Assembly (NCBI GenBank): GCA_910579285.1
Contig: CAJTTT010000007.1
Location: 86,092 to 125,476, forward strand
Direction of reading: 5' to 3'
DNA from: an uncultured Lachnospiraceae bacterium
GTDB lineage: Bacteria > Bacillota > Clostridia > Lachnospirales > Lachnospiraceae
DNA length: 39,385 bases
A program made the translations under genes and the position numbers. This document shows, piece after piece, positions 26,450-34,732 of this stretch; the first letter of the stretch is position 1; every line of letters starts with the position of its first letter. The notes beneath the pieces are model-generated. The model was not told where the DNA came from. It did no database searches and saw only the letters and a list, made by a program, of their open reading frames with translations.

Positions 26450-26929
26450 TCAATAAGCTTCACTGTATTTCCGATACAGCTCCTCCAAGTCTGCCTGATC
26501 CTGTTCAGATACATTTTCCTGCAGATACTCCTGCACCTCCGACAAGGACTCGCTGTCCACGCCATCCCCGACAATTTCCATTACATCAGAGATCGTGTCG
26601 CTGTCCGCATAGCGGTCGATAATTTCTTCGGCTTTCTGTTTGTCAGTTTCGTCCATATTATTCACAATTTTCTGGGCTTTCTCGGCCGCCTGCGGATCGC
26701 CGGCGCTCTCCAGCGCCTGTTTTACCGCCTGCTCCATCACGGTTTCGGAAACTTTTTTTGTCACCGCATGTCTGACGGTTTCAGAAAGTTTTTGAGTCAC
26801 CGCATGCTCCCCTGTTCCGGCCAGTGACCCGCTGGCAAAACCTATCGCCACAACAATACAGACCCCCAGAAAAAGTCCCAGAAAGATCACCGGGATAAGC
26901 CCCTTTTTCTTCTTTCTTCTCCTGCTCAT
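26450..26929 (-). CDS. Small membrane-anchored helical protein of unknown function
   Basis: The 159-residue product has a very basic start (MSRRRKKKKG), one membrane span (about 11-35) and an outward acidic, almost entirely helical domain. Two near-repeats are visible in the proximal part (AVTQKLSETVRH and AVTKKVSETVME). No family is recognised. GGGAG lies 6-7 bases before the ATG. It is flanked by proS upstream (gap 90 bases) and a terminator downstream. Confidence 0.78.
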   Translation of the reverse strand: MSRRRKKKKGLIPVIFLGLFLGVCIVVAIGFASGSLAGTGEHAVTQKLSETVRHAVTKKVSETVMEQAVKQALESAGDPQAAEKAQKIVNNMDETDKQKAEEIIDRYADSDTISDVMEIVGDGVDSESLSEVQEYLQENVSEQDQADLEELYRKYSEAY

Positions 26930-27019
26930 AAATGACTCCCTTCCAAAAACATCTACGCACTTTTTTCAACAGCTCTGCGCACTTGCCATCCCATCGCCGC
27001 AAAATACGATGGCTTTCCT

Positions 27020-28450
27020 TTAATATGCCCGGCCCCAGTAAACCATCTTTTTCGCGGGCTTACCACAGCACACGCAGGTTTCTCCGATCTGCTCCTGCTC
27101 AAAAGGCATACAACGGCTGGTAACTGCCATTTCCTCCTTGATCTGGTCTTCACATGCCTGCTCTCCACACCACATAGCCTTCACAAAGCCGGACTTTTCC
27201 GCAAAGAGCTTGCGGAAGGTTTCCATATCCTTCGCCTCGTAGGTGTGCTCTTCTCTGTGCTCTCTGGCATGTTCCAGCATCTCCTTCTGCATCAGATCCA
27301 GAATTTCTCCGGCTTTTGTCTCAATTTCATCCAGAGAAACTTCTATTTTTTCCCTGGTATCGCGGCGGCAGATCACACATTTGCCGGCCTCTATGTCTTT
27401 AGGCCCAATTTCCACGCGGATGGGAATACCGCGCATTTCCTGCTCAGAAAACTTCCAGCCGGGACTCTTGTCCGTGTCGTCCACCTTTACCCGGAATGCA
27501 CCAAGTCTCTCCTTCAGCTCATAGGCTTTGTCCAGCACACCCTCTTTTTTCTGCTGAATCGGAATGACCATAATCTGAGTAGGCGCAATTCTGGGAGGCA
27601 GTACCAGCCCGGAATTGTCACCGTGTACCATAATCACCGCACCGATCAAGCGGGTCGTCGTTCCCCAGGAAGTCTGATGCACATATTTCAGAGTATTATC
27701 CTTATCCGTAAACTGTATCCCAAAAGCCTTCGCAAAGCCGTCGCCGAAATTGTGGCTGGTGCCGGACTGTAATGCCTTGCCGTCATGCATCAGCGCCTCA
27801 ATTGTGTAGGTCGCGGTCGCTCCCGCAAATTTTTCCTTGTCCGTCTTCCGGCCTTTGATAACAGGAATCGCCAATACTTCCTCACAGAAATCGGCGTAGA
27901 CATTTAACATCTGAATCGTCCGCTCTTCAGCCTCCTCAGCCGTGGCGTGAGCCGTATGCCCTTCCTGCCATAAAAATTCGCGGCTTCGTAGAAACGGCCT
28001 TGTCTCCTTTTCCCAGCGCACCACTGAACACCACTGATTGCAAATCTGCGGCAGATCACGGTATGACTGTACCGCATTCTTATAGTAATCGCAAAACAGC
28101 GTTTCAGAGGTAGGTCTGACACAGAGTCTTTCCTGCAGAGGCTGCAAACCGCCATGCGTCACCCATGCCACCTCCGGCGCAAAGCCCTCCACATGATCCT
28201 TCTCCTTATTCAACAAGCTCTCCGGGATAAACATAGGCAGATACACGTTCTCCACCCCTGTCGCCTTAAAACGGTCGTCCATCTGCCGCTGAATCAACTC
28301 CCAGATCGCGTAACCCGCAGGCTTAAACACCATACATCCCTTGATGCTTGTGTAATCCAGAAGCTCCGCCTTCTTGACCACATCTGTGTACCACTGTGCG
28401 AAATCATCCTCCATCGCCGTGATCGCTTCCACTAACTTTTTGTCTGCCAT
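27020..28450 (-). CDS. proS: Prolyl-tRNA synthetase, archaeal/eukaryotic-like type
   Basis: The 476-residue class II synthetase charges tRNA-Pro. It has LPMFIPESLL, the motif 2 region RWEKETRPFLRSREFLWQEGH, the proline-binding TSHNFGDGFA and motif 3 HGDNSGLVLPPRIAP. It lacks the large editing insertion of the E. coli-type enzyme and carries the extra C-terminal zinc domain of the archaeal-like form (MWCGEQACED, CVCCGKPAKK). The start MADKKLVEAI follows GGAGG at 5 bases. The longer ORF to 28651 runs into the 128-bp repeats and is not coding. A T-box leader lies about 300 bases upstream, separated by the tandem repeats. Confidence 0.95.
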   Translation of the reverse strand: MADKKLVEAITAMEDDFAQWYTDVVKKAELLDYTSIKGCMVFKPAGYAIWELIQRQMDDRFKATGVENVYLPMFIPESLLNKEKDHVEGFAPEVAWVTHGGLQPLQERLCVRPTSETLFCDYYKNAVQSYRDLPQICNQWCSVVRWEKETRPFLRSREFLWQEGHTAHATAEEAEERTIQMLNVYADFCEEVLAIPVIKGRKTDKEKFAGATATYTIEALMHDGKALQSGTSHNFGDGFAKAFGIQFTDKDNTLKYVHQTSWGTTTRLIGAVIMVHGDNSGLVLPPRIAPTQIMVIPIQQKKEGVLDKAYELKERLGAFRVKVDDTDKSPGWKFSEQEMRGIPIRVEIGPKDIEAGKCVICRRDTREKIEVSLDEIETKAGEILDLMQKEMLEHAREHREEHTYEAKDMETFRKLFAEKSGFVKAMWCGEQACEDQIKEEMAVTSRCMPFEQEQIGETCVCCGKPAKKMVYWGRAY

Positions 28451-28468
28451 ATTTTCCTCCTTCTCCGT

Positions 28469-28737
28469 CTTCTGACTCTGCTCTCCACTTTCCTCGCATA
28501 TGCAGATTCGAAATGCTTCGCATTTCTCATTCGCGTTGCTCGTCATAAGCTTCCCCTGACAGTCTTGCATGCAGGCATGCATCCTGTCCGCGGCCGCTTC
28601 TGACTCTGCTCTCCACTTTCCTCGCATATGCAGATTCGAAATGCTTCGCATTTCTCATTCGCGTTGCTCGTCATAAGCTTCCCCTGACAGTCTTGCATGC
28701 AGGCATGCATCCTGTCCGCGGCCGCTTCTGACTCTGC
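28469..28737. repeat. Two perfect 128-bp tandem repeats plus a 13-bp partial third
   Basis: Copy 1 is 28469-28596 and copy 2 is 28597-28724. They read identically throughout. A third copy stops after CTTCTGACTCTGC (28725-28737). Each unit contains several palindromes: GAAATGC-TTC-GCATTTC around 28510-28526 (GCGAAGC on the minus strand), TGCATGC-AG-GCATGCA and GCGGCCGC. The block lies in the transcribed leader between the T-box terminator and proS. 128 is not a multiple of 3 and no reading frame is kept. Confidence 0.95.
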
Positions 28738-28740
28738 CTA

Positions 28741-28983
28741 TGCGCGCAAAAAACCGCCAAAACTTCCATCCCTAAGGGACCGAAATCTCGGCGGTACCAC
28801 CCTAATTAATGCATTTGCATGCACTCTGCTTCTCATACCGTTATCGCCGGTGTTACGCTGCGCTCCTCACGCAGGGCTCCGAGGCCGGTTCCGAACAGTT
28901 CGCGTAAAAGCTTCCCACCATCAGCTCTCTCTCTGCAACGTTTCCCATCCGTACTATTCTCTTCTTCGCCACGTTTTACTATA
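28741..28983 (-). promoter_or_regulatory. T-box riboswitch controlling proS
   Basis: The minus strand carries the T-box sequence AGGGTGGTACCGCC (plus coordinates 28790-28803). A long terminator hairpin closed by ACCGCC/GGCGGT (28753-28758 with 28790-28795) and a run of six T follow. Upstream are stem I features (AGAGAGAG, GATGGTGGGAAGC), a stem CTGCG/CGCAG and a stem III-like ACCG/CGGT hairpin. A TATAGT at 28978-28983 is a possible -10. Uncharged tRNA-Pro should favour antitermination. I could not place the specifier codon with confidence, so proline is inferred from the gene downstream. Confidence 0.85.
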
Positions 28984-29039
28984 GAATTAGCCCTGATCGG
29001 CTGTATTTTCATCCATTTTAGACGCATGAACTGGTTTTG

Positions 29040-30038
29040 TCAACTGTTATTGTCAAAACCCTTCTGCGCAAGCTGTGCACGCAGCTGTCGGATCTCCTCC
29101 TCTTTTTCCGCTAACGCCCTCTCATATTCTATGCAGTTCTGCTCATGCTCAATCCGATCCTGTTCAATTTTTCTCTGATAACTGCGCAGGTCCTGCTCAT
29201 GCTCAATCCGATCTAATTCTATCTTCCGCTCATAACTGCGCAGATCCTGATAATACTCCTCCCGGTCGCGGCACCTTTTCCGCACCAGTTCGTCCGCACT
29301 CATGCGGAAGATGGTTTCACACGCTTCCTGTAAATGTTCATCCCTGGATGCCAGCATTTTCATCTCCTCCCACGTCTTGGCCTTAAACAGCATGGCCCAC
29401 TCGTGAATATGATATCTCTTATCCTCTTCCGTTGCCAGATCTGTACGACTTAAGTCTACCACATATAGGGTCAGACTGTCACTATATTTTTGATGGTTTT
29501 TAACGTTTATCAGTTTATAGGAGGCATAAAACTCCGGCTGTTCCAGAAACAGCGTATAGTCCAGAAACCCGATATGTACGGCTGGCTTTGCCTCCAGATA
29601 ATCCTGTCCCCGGTTCAGCCGGTCGTAGGAGCGGCACAGGTACATGACTGACCGCTCCCGCCAGTTGAGCCTGTTGGCGATCTGCATTTCCAGGTTGATC
29701 AAGGTATGATTATTCAGGACCACATGGATGTCCAGACGAAACTCCTTGTCCGTCACCGTTTCTCCCAGCAGGACAGGATTTGCGATTTCAACGGAGGCTA
29801 CCTCCTGGATGGACAGATGGAGCAGGGCGCAGATCAGCCCGCGCAGGACTTTATTGTTGGACTGCAGCACAGCCCGAAACATGTAGTCATTGGTCATGTT
29901 ATAGGGAATGGGGCCGCTGGCATCCCGAAATCCGAGACCGTTTTCGGGCGGCATGGGCGCAGTCTGACAGGCTGTATCGCTAAAAGCGGCAGAAGAGCTG
30001 TTGTGTATATGTGAAGAACTGCGGGCAGACTGTTTCAT
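29040..30038 (-). CDS. Rpn/PD-(D/E)XK nuclease-family protein with coiled-coil repeats
   Basis: The 332-residue protein matches the Rpn/transposase_31-like PD-(D/E)XK family. It has NDYMFRAVLQ, the nuclease core FRLDIHVVLNNHTLINLEMQI (D, then E-x-Q) and RSVMYLCRSYDRL. A C-terminal coiled coil (about 265-325) has two near-identical 18-residue repeats starting DLRSYERKIELDRIEHEQ and DLRSYQRKIEQDRIEHEQ. Relatives promote recA-independent recombination and are often multicopy in gut Firmicutes. The first 45 residues are low complexity. AAGGA lies 10 bases before the ATG. It sits directly upstream of the proS T-box. Confidence 0.8.
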   Translation of the reverse strand: MKQSARSSSHIHNSSSAAFSDTACQTAPMPPENGLGFRDASGPIPYNMTNDYMFRAVLQSNNKVLRGLICALLHLSIQEVASVEIANPVLLGETVTDKEFRLDIHVVLNNHTLINLEMQIANRLNWRERSVMYLCRSYDRLNRGQDYLEAKPAVHIGFLDYTLFLEQPEFYASYKLINVKNHQKYSDSLTLYVVDLSRTDLATEEDKRYHIHEWAMLFKAKTWEEMKMLASRDEHLQEACETIFRMSADELVRKRCRDREEYYQDLRSYERKIELDRIEHEQDLRSYQRKIEQDRIEHEQNCIEYERALAEKEEEIRQLRAQLAQKGFDNNS

Positions 30039-30373
30039 AGATGTGTTTTCCTTTCTCAGACAAGAATGACGGAGCGGCGCTCCGAAGAATTGAAGCGTTG
30101 CAGAATTGAAACTAAGAAATAAGATTCCGAATGAAATGAGTCATAGAGACGTTTCTCATCCGGCTGTTAAAACAGATATATCATAAAAAAATAGAAAAGG
30201 CAAAGAATTTCGATGTAATAGTTTGTAGAAATCGAATAGACGAAATACCGTTTACCCTCCAAGGATATCCATATATAGACCATCAAATAGGCGACTACCA
30301 AAAAACCTACCATATCTGGTATTGTGCAATTTTTCTCAAAAGAAGCTAATTCATCAAAAATATGTCGAGGCGC
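30039..30373. other. AT-rich intergenic region
   Basis: This 335-base gap between the O-antigen ligase-like stop and the Rpn gene has no credible ORF. It holds a small hairpin CGGAGC-GGC-GCTCCG near 30071-30085. A weak dyad TACCA/TGGTA at about 30308-30321, followed on the minus strand by a T run, may terminate the ligase-like gene. Confidence 0.5.
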
Positions 30374-32017
30374 TTATTGATCCTGCCTGCCTGTTTTCCT
30401 TACCAGATACTCTCCCACACCCAGCAGCAAAAACACAAACGGCGTACAGCACACCTGCTGGTAGCAGAAAAAATTATATGCCATATAAGATACCGCCGAG
30501 GCTGCCGCTCCCACCAGCAGATAATCCTGCTGCCATGCCCGCACATATCTTCTGACCGCCGATACAAAAATTCCAATATAGGACAAGGCTCCTAAAATCC
30601 CCGTATTCACCAGCGTTGTCAGCCATTCATTGTGTGCGTTGGTCAGTATCTTATCTCCCCAAAGAAGATAAGCTTCCTCTCCATGAACCGCCTCCACATA
30701 ACTGCTGAAACAGTCCGGCCCCACTCCAAAAAGTTTATGTAATATGCTTTCCCCTGCAAACACCCTGACGGCAAAACTCCAGATCCGCCCTCTGCCATTT
30801 CCCCAGGCGTCATTCCAGTTAAAATAGGACACCGCGCTGAGCGCACCGCCCAGTCTGTCCGGCAGCGCACCCCTGCTCTGCAGTACGACAAGTCCCACCA
30901 GAACGATCACGGCTGCCGCCGCCATAAACACTGCTGCCCGTCCTGCCCACTGCATGCGTACCGCCTGGTACGGTCTGTTCCTCCTTGCATACAGCAAAAG
31001 ACAAAGGAGCAGACAGATTCCCAGAAGTATCCATGCCGCCTTACTGTCCAGAATCAGCTCTGTTATGAAATCGTACTCTAAATCCGGGTTGGGATGAATC
31101 TGCATCAGAAAATGCATCACCTTACCCGCCGCAAAAAAGAGCGTGCATACCTCCACAAAGCGATTCAGCGTCTCCCGTCTTTTCACACAGACCCAAAAGA
31201 AAACCAACATAAAACCCGCCAGCGCAAAATATGCACTGTCGCTGTTCTGCGTCACCAGAGAGGCAAAACCCACCGCTGTATAAACGCCGCCAGCAGCCCG
31301 CCACAAAGATTTCTCAGAAAAGAGAAACACTGCAACACCCACAGGAAGCGCCACCACAAGATAGCTGGCATACCATGTTGCCTGCCCCATCGTGGAGAGA
31401 AACTGCGCCATCTGATAGCCCTGCAGCCCTTCGTAAAACCCAATCGGATCTATCAGCATACGGTGCAAAACCCCGATCAGAAACACAAACAGCGCCGACC
31501 CGCCAAAGACGATCAGAATGCTGCGGTAATGCCGCCCAAAGCGGGATACTGCCAGATAAATCAGCACAAAACTAAGCTGGGACATCCATCCCATATTCCA
31601 GCCAAAACTCCCCCACAGCGCGTCCTTGTAAAAGCCGCCGGAAACTACAGATATCGTCGAAAAAACAAGATAAGCCAGCACACAGAAGTCTGTCACAGAC
31701 AGCCGTTCTTTTACGCGTCCGAAAAAGTCTGCCGCAGAAAACTTCTGCTCCCGCCCTGTTCCGTATAGGCGCAGAAACAGGAGCGCCGCGCCGGATGCCA
31801 GAAAAAGCGAAAAACCAACCGTCATCACCGTTCTGTATGCCGCAAACTTCGCATTGCCGATCTGATGATACCCATCCTCCGCGTAAAAAGATACCGCCAC
31901 GCACATGGCCGCCATCGCCGCCGCCACAATATATTCCATAGCTGTCACTAACATTTCCTGCCCAGATACGCTTTTGCCTTGTTTCCTGTTCTGTGCTTTC
32001 TTCACTTTATTACTCAT
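30374..32017 (-). CDS. O-antigen ligase/polymerase-like membrane protein
   Basis: The product has about 547 residues and about a dozen hydrophobic segments. A Wzy_C/O-antigen ligase-type block sits near the C-terminus: NGRGRIWSFAVRVFAG, LFGVGPDCFSSYV, LTNAHNEWLTTLVNTGILG. Such proteins join or polymerise sugar chains on the outer face of the membrane. In a Gram-positive the acceptor would be a surface polysaccharide or teichoic acid-like polymer. The start is uncertain. ATG at 32017 has AGAGGG 11 bases upstream. A TTG at 32092 sits too close behind AAGGAGG and overlaps the upstream permease gene. The permease precedes it closely on the same strand. Confidence 0.78.
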   Translation of the reverse strand: MSNKVKKAQNRKQGKSVSGQEMLVTAMEYIVAAAMAAMCVAVSFYAEDGYHQIGNAKFAAYRTVMTVGFSLFLASGAALLFLRLYGTGREQKFSAADFFGRVKERLSVTDFCVLAYLVFSTISVVSGGFYKDALWGSFGWNMGWMSQLSFVLIYLAVSRFGRHYRSILIVFGGSALFVFLIGVLHRMLIDPIGFYEGLQGYQMAQFLSTMGQATWYASYLVVALPVGVAVFLFSEKSLWRAAGGVYTAVGFASLVTQNSDSAYFALAGFMLVFFWVCVKRRETLNRFVEVCTLFFAAGKVMHFLMQIHPNPDLEYDFITELILDSKAAWILLGICLLLCLLLYARRNRPYQAVRMQWAGRAAVFMAAAAVIVLVGLVVLQSRGALPDRLGGALSAVSYFNWNDAWGNGRGRIWSFAVRVFAGESILHKLFGVGPDCFSSYVEAVHGEEAYLLWGDKILTNAHNEWLTTLVNTGILGALSYIGIFVSAVRRYVRAWQQDYLLVGAAASAVSYMAYNFFCYQQVCCTPFVFLLLGVGEYLVRKTGRQDQ

Positions 32018-32066
32018 ATGCTGTGATTCCCTCTGCCCCGCTTTGTTTTCTTTTGCGCTTTCTATG

Positions 32067-33149
32067 TTAATACACATCGGCAGGTTCGTCAAACACCTCC
32101 TTCCGGCCCTTCAAAATTTCGGAAATAACGATGAGAGCCAACGGTCCCTTCACAATGCCGCCCACACCAAAAAGCTTCACACCCGCATAAATAGAAAACA
32201 AAATCCAGACCGGCGACAGCCCAATTTTATTTCCAATCAGCCTCGGTTCCAAAAATTCCCTGGCCAGCGCACAGATTCCGTAAAGCGCCAGGCATACCGC
32301 CATCTGTACATACGCCCCGTTCAAAAGCTGCCACACCGACAAGGGCACCAGCACAATACCTGTCCCCACAAAGGGCAGCATATCCAGAAATCCGGCCAGC
32401 ATGCCAAGAAAGATACCGCCCTCCACCCCGGCAATCGTGAGAGTAACGCTGCAGAGCACGGCAATTATCAGAAGAATTACGCCCTGCGCCTTAAAAAAAG
32501 TGACAAGGTAGGACAGCACCCCTTCCAGCACGGACCATAGAAACCGAAAACTTTCCTCTCTTTTCACCCATTCTACCATTTTCGTGTAATCCTTCTCGAA
32601 CAAAAAAACCGCAATACAGGTAATCGCCAGAAACCCGGCCGCAGACACAATCCCCTTAAAACAACTGTAGGAGGACGAGAGCAGCTGGGGCACCACCTGA
32701 ATCTGCACATTTTCCATAACCACCGTCATCTGCTCGATCACATAACTCTCAATCCGCTCTCCCTCCCATCCAAACCGCCCATCCAGCTGGCCGCAGCACT
32801 GGTGGAAAAAGAATGCCGCCTGCTGCTCAACCTTTTCACAAAATGATGGCAGACCCTGCAGCTGCCCTATCCCAAAAGTCAAAACCGCCCAGAGCAAAGC
32901 GCATATGAGAAGCAGAACCGGCAGCACAATGCCCGCCGCAAGAAATTTTTTCTTGATCGGAATCCTTCTCTGCATTCGGTCCAGCACAGGATACAGGAGG
33001 GTAATCAGCGCAAATGCCAAAAAGAAGGGAGCTGCCAGAGAAAACAGATAGCGAAAGAAAAACCAGACAAACGCCGTGACAAGGCATCCCCTCGCCAGCT
33101 TATTTTTCCAAAGCCCATCAATCAGACCGTTTTTTTCCCAAAATACCAT
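32067..33149 (-). CDS. AI-2E family transporter (YtvI-like permease)
   Basis: The 360-residue membrane protein has the AI-2E family layout: N-terminal spans (FFLAFALITLLYPVLD), a central soluble region, then spans with GGIFLGMLAGFLDMLPFVGTG and LEPRLIGNKIGLSPVWILFSIYAG. Members export varied small molecules or ions; some clostridial and Bacillus forms work in sporulation. The substrate is unknown here. GAGGAGG lies 9 bases before the ATG. The gene ends where the ligase-like gene begins, so the two are probably co-transcribed. Confidence 0.88.
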   Translation of the reverse strand: MVFWEKNGLIDGLWKNKLARGCLVTAFVWFFFRYLFSLAAPFFLAFALITLLYPVLDRMQRRIPIKKKFLAAGIVLPVLLLICALLWAVLTFGIGQLQGLPSFCEKVEQQAAFFFHQCCGQLDGRFGWEGERIESYVIEQMTVVMENVQIQVVPQLLSSSYSCFKGIVSAAGFLAITCIAVFLFEKDYTKMVEWVKREESFRFLWSVLEGVLSYLVTFFKAQGVILLIIAVLCSVTLTIAGVEGGIFLGMLAGFLDMLPFVGTGIVLVPLSVWQLLNGAYVQMAVCLALYGICALAREFLEPRLIGNKIGLSPVWILFSIYAGVKLFGVGGIVKGPLALIVISEILKGRKEVFDEPADVY

Positions 33150-33188
33150 GTAGTCCTGCCTCCTCTGACTCTTCTATGAAACGCGCAA

Positions 33189-33217
33189 AAAGAAGCAGGG
33201 ATGATACCTGCTTCTTT
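33189..33217 (-). terminator. Terminator after the RluA-type gene
   Basis: AAAGAAGCAGG (33189-33199) pairs with CCTGCTTCTTT (33207-33217). On the minus strand the 3' arm runs into TTTTTGCG. It separates the pseudouridine synthase gene from the permease gene. Confidence 0.75.
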
Positions 33218-33277
33218 ACTCTGATGCTGCACTCTTATTATTTGATTTTTCTAAAATCTTATACTTCAAATTTCCTT

Positions 33278-33991
33278 TTAACAGTTCTCTGTTTCCTGCT
33301 TCCTCCTGCGAAACGCTGTCCCTTCCGGCTGAATCTCAAACTGCATGTGTTTTCCCGTTTTCGGGTGGATAAAAGACAGACGGTAAGCGCAAAGCGCCGT
33401 CTCCCGGATCCCCAGTTTCTGCGCAAGCGCCAGGGCCGCCCCGTCAGCATACTTACGATCCCCCAAAAGAGGCATTCCCGCATGCGCCATCTGCACCCGG
33501 ATCTGGTGATGCCGTCCCGTGTACAGACAGATCCTTACAAGCGCACATTGCTGTCCCTTTCCCTCCAAAATTTCATAAGACAGCCTTGACTCCCTGGCGC
33601 CCTTCACCTCCGGCGGCACAACACGGGAAGTGTTTGTCTTCCCGTCCTTTAACAGATAATCCGTCAGCTCTCCCTGCTCCTTCAGATTTTCTCCACAGAC
33701 CAGGGCAAGGTACTCCTTTTTCATTTCCTCTCCTGCCGCCTGTCTGCTTAACTCTGCAGCAGCCGTCTTGTTTTTGGCAAAAACCAGAATCCCCTCTACC
33801 GGCTGATCCAGCCGATGGATCACTCCCACATAAGGGGATTTGCCGCAGGCGCCTTTCCTCGATGCCAGATAGTTGGAAATCTCACTCACCATATCCGCCT
33901 GCCCGACTCTTGCTGTCTGAGTGGCAATACCGGCGGGTTTGCGGCAGACGATTATATCATTATCCTCATGGAGGATTCTGTTTACATGCAT
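33278..33991 (-). CDS. RluA-family pseudouridine synthase
   Basis: The 237-residue enzyme isomerises uridine to pseudouridine in rRNA or tRNA. Conserved motifs are DNDIIVCRKPAGI, the catalytic Asp in HRLDQPVEGILVFAK, LYTGRHHQIRVQMAH and ALCAYRLSFIHP. It lacks the N-terminal S4 domain of RluD-type enzymes. HRLDQPVEG departs from the usual HRLDxxTSG (Val-Glu for Thr-Ser), a variant seen in several clostridial members. The RNA target cannot be told. GGAGGG lies 5 bases before the ATG. Confidence 0.9.
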   Translation of the reverse strand: MHVNRILHEDNDIIVCRKPAGIATQTARVGQADMVSEISNYLASRKGACGKSPYVGVIHRLDQPVEGILVFAKNKTAAAELSRQAAGEEMKKEYLALVCGENLKEQGELTDYLLKDGKTNTSRVVPPEVKGARESRLSYEILEGKGQQCALVRICLYTGRHHQIRVQMAHAGMPLLGDRKYADGAALALAQKLGIRETALCAYRLSFIHPKTGKHMQFEIQPEGTAFRRRKQETENC

Positions 33992-34042
33992 AGCTGCCCT
34001 CCTCCTTTTTCCGCTGTCTGCGCACTGCTCTTTGCTTTCGCG

Positions 34043-34732
34043 TCAAATCTTGAACCGATATCCGATGCCCCAGATCGTCTCAATATACTGCGGTTTTGCG
34101 GTGTCAAACTCGATCTTCTCACGAATCTTTTTGATATGCACGGTGACGGTGGCAATGTCCCCGATGGAATCCATATCCCAGATTTCGCGGAACAGCTCTT
34201 CCTTGGAATATACATGGTTCGGATTCTCCGCAAGGAAAGTCAGAAGGTCAAACTCTTTGGTGGTGAAAATCCTCTCATCTCCATCCACATAAACCCTTCT
34301 GGCCGTCTTGTCAATTTTAAGTCCCCGGATCTCTATGATATCATTGACTTTCTGGTTGCTGCCCACCAGTCTGTCGTAGCGGGCCATATGCGCCTTCACC
34401 CTGGCTACCAGCTCGGACGGGCTGAAAGGCTTCGTCATATAATCGTCCGCACCAAGACCAAGGCCTCTGATTTTATCTATGTCATCTTTTTTCGCAGACA
34501 CCATGATAATGGGAATATTTTTTTCTTCACGGATCTGTTTGCAGACCTCGAATCCGTCCATACCGGGCAGCATGAGATCCAGAATCACAAGATCAAAGTT
34601 TCCCGAGAGAGCCGCCTCCAGCCCTTTGTCCCCCGTATTTTCGATCGTCACCTCAAAATCACTCAGCTCCAGATAGTCCTTCTCCAGATCTGCGATTGCC
34701 TCTTCGTCTTCCACAATTAAAATTTTACTCAC
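34043..34732 (-). CDS. OmpR/PhoB-type response regulator
   Basis: The 229-residue regulator has a receiver domain (ILIVEDEEAI, phospho-Asp in LVILDLMLPGMDGFEV, IIMVSAKKD, MTKPFSPSELVARV) and a winged-helix domain (FTTKEFDLLTFLAENPNHVYSKEELF, VTVHIKKIREKI, IWGIGYRFKI). Its start overlaps the end of the kinase gene by 8 bases, giving translational coupling. Unlike the first pair, the kinase gene comes first. Regulated genes are not evident. Confidence 0.93.
   Translation of the reverse strand: MSKILIVEDEEAIADLEKDYLELSDFEVTIENTGDKGLEAALSGNFDLVILDLMLPGMDGFEVCKQIREEKNIPIIMVSAKKDDIDKIRGLGLGADDYMTKPFSPSELVARVKAHMARYDRLVGSNQKVNDIIEIRGLKIDKTARRVYVDGDERIFTTKEFDLLTFLAENPNHVYSKEELFREIWDMDSIGDIATVTVHIKKIREKIEFDTAKPQYIETIWGIGYRFKI

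Noticed and set aside
28451..28651. N-terminal extension of ProRS
   Set aside because: It lies in the 128-bp tandem repeats, whose period is not a multiple of 3, and the MADKK start has a strong ribosome site.
28469..28737. CRISPR array
   Set aside because: Only two adjacent identical 128-bp units with no spacers, and no cas genes in the window.
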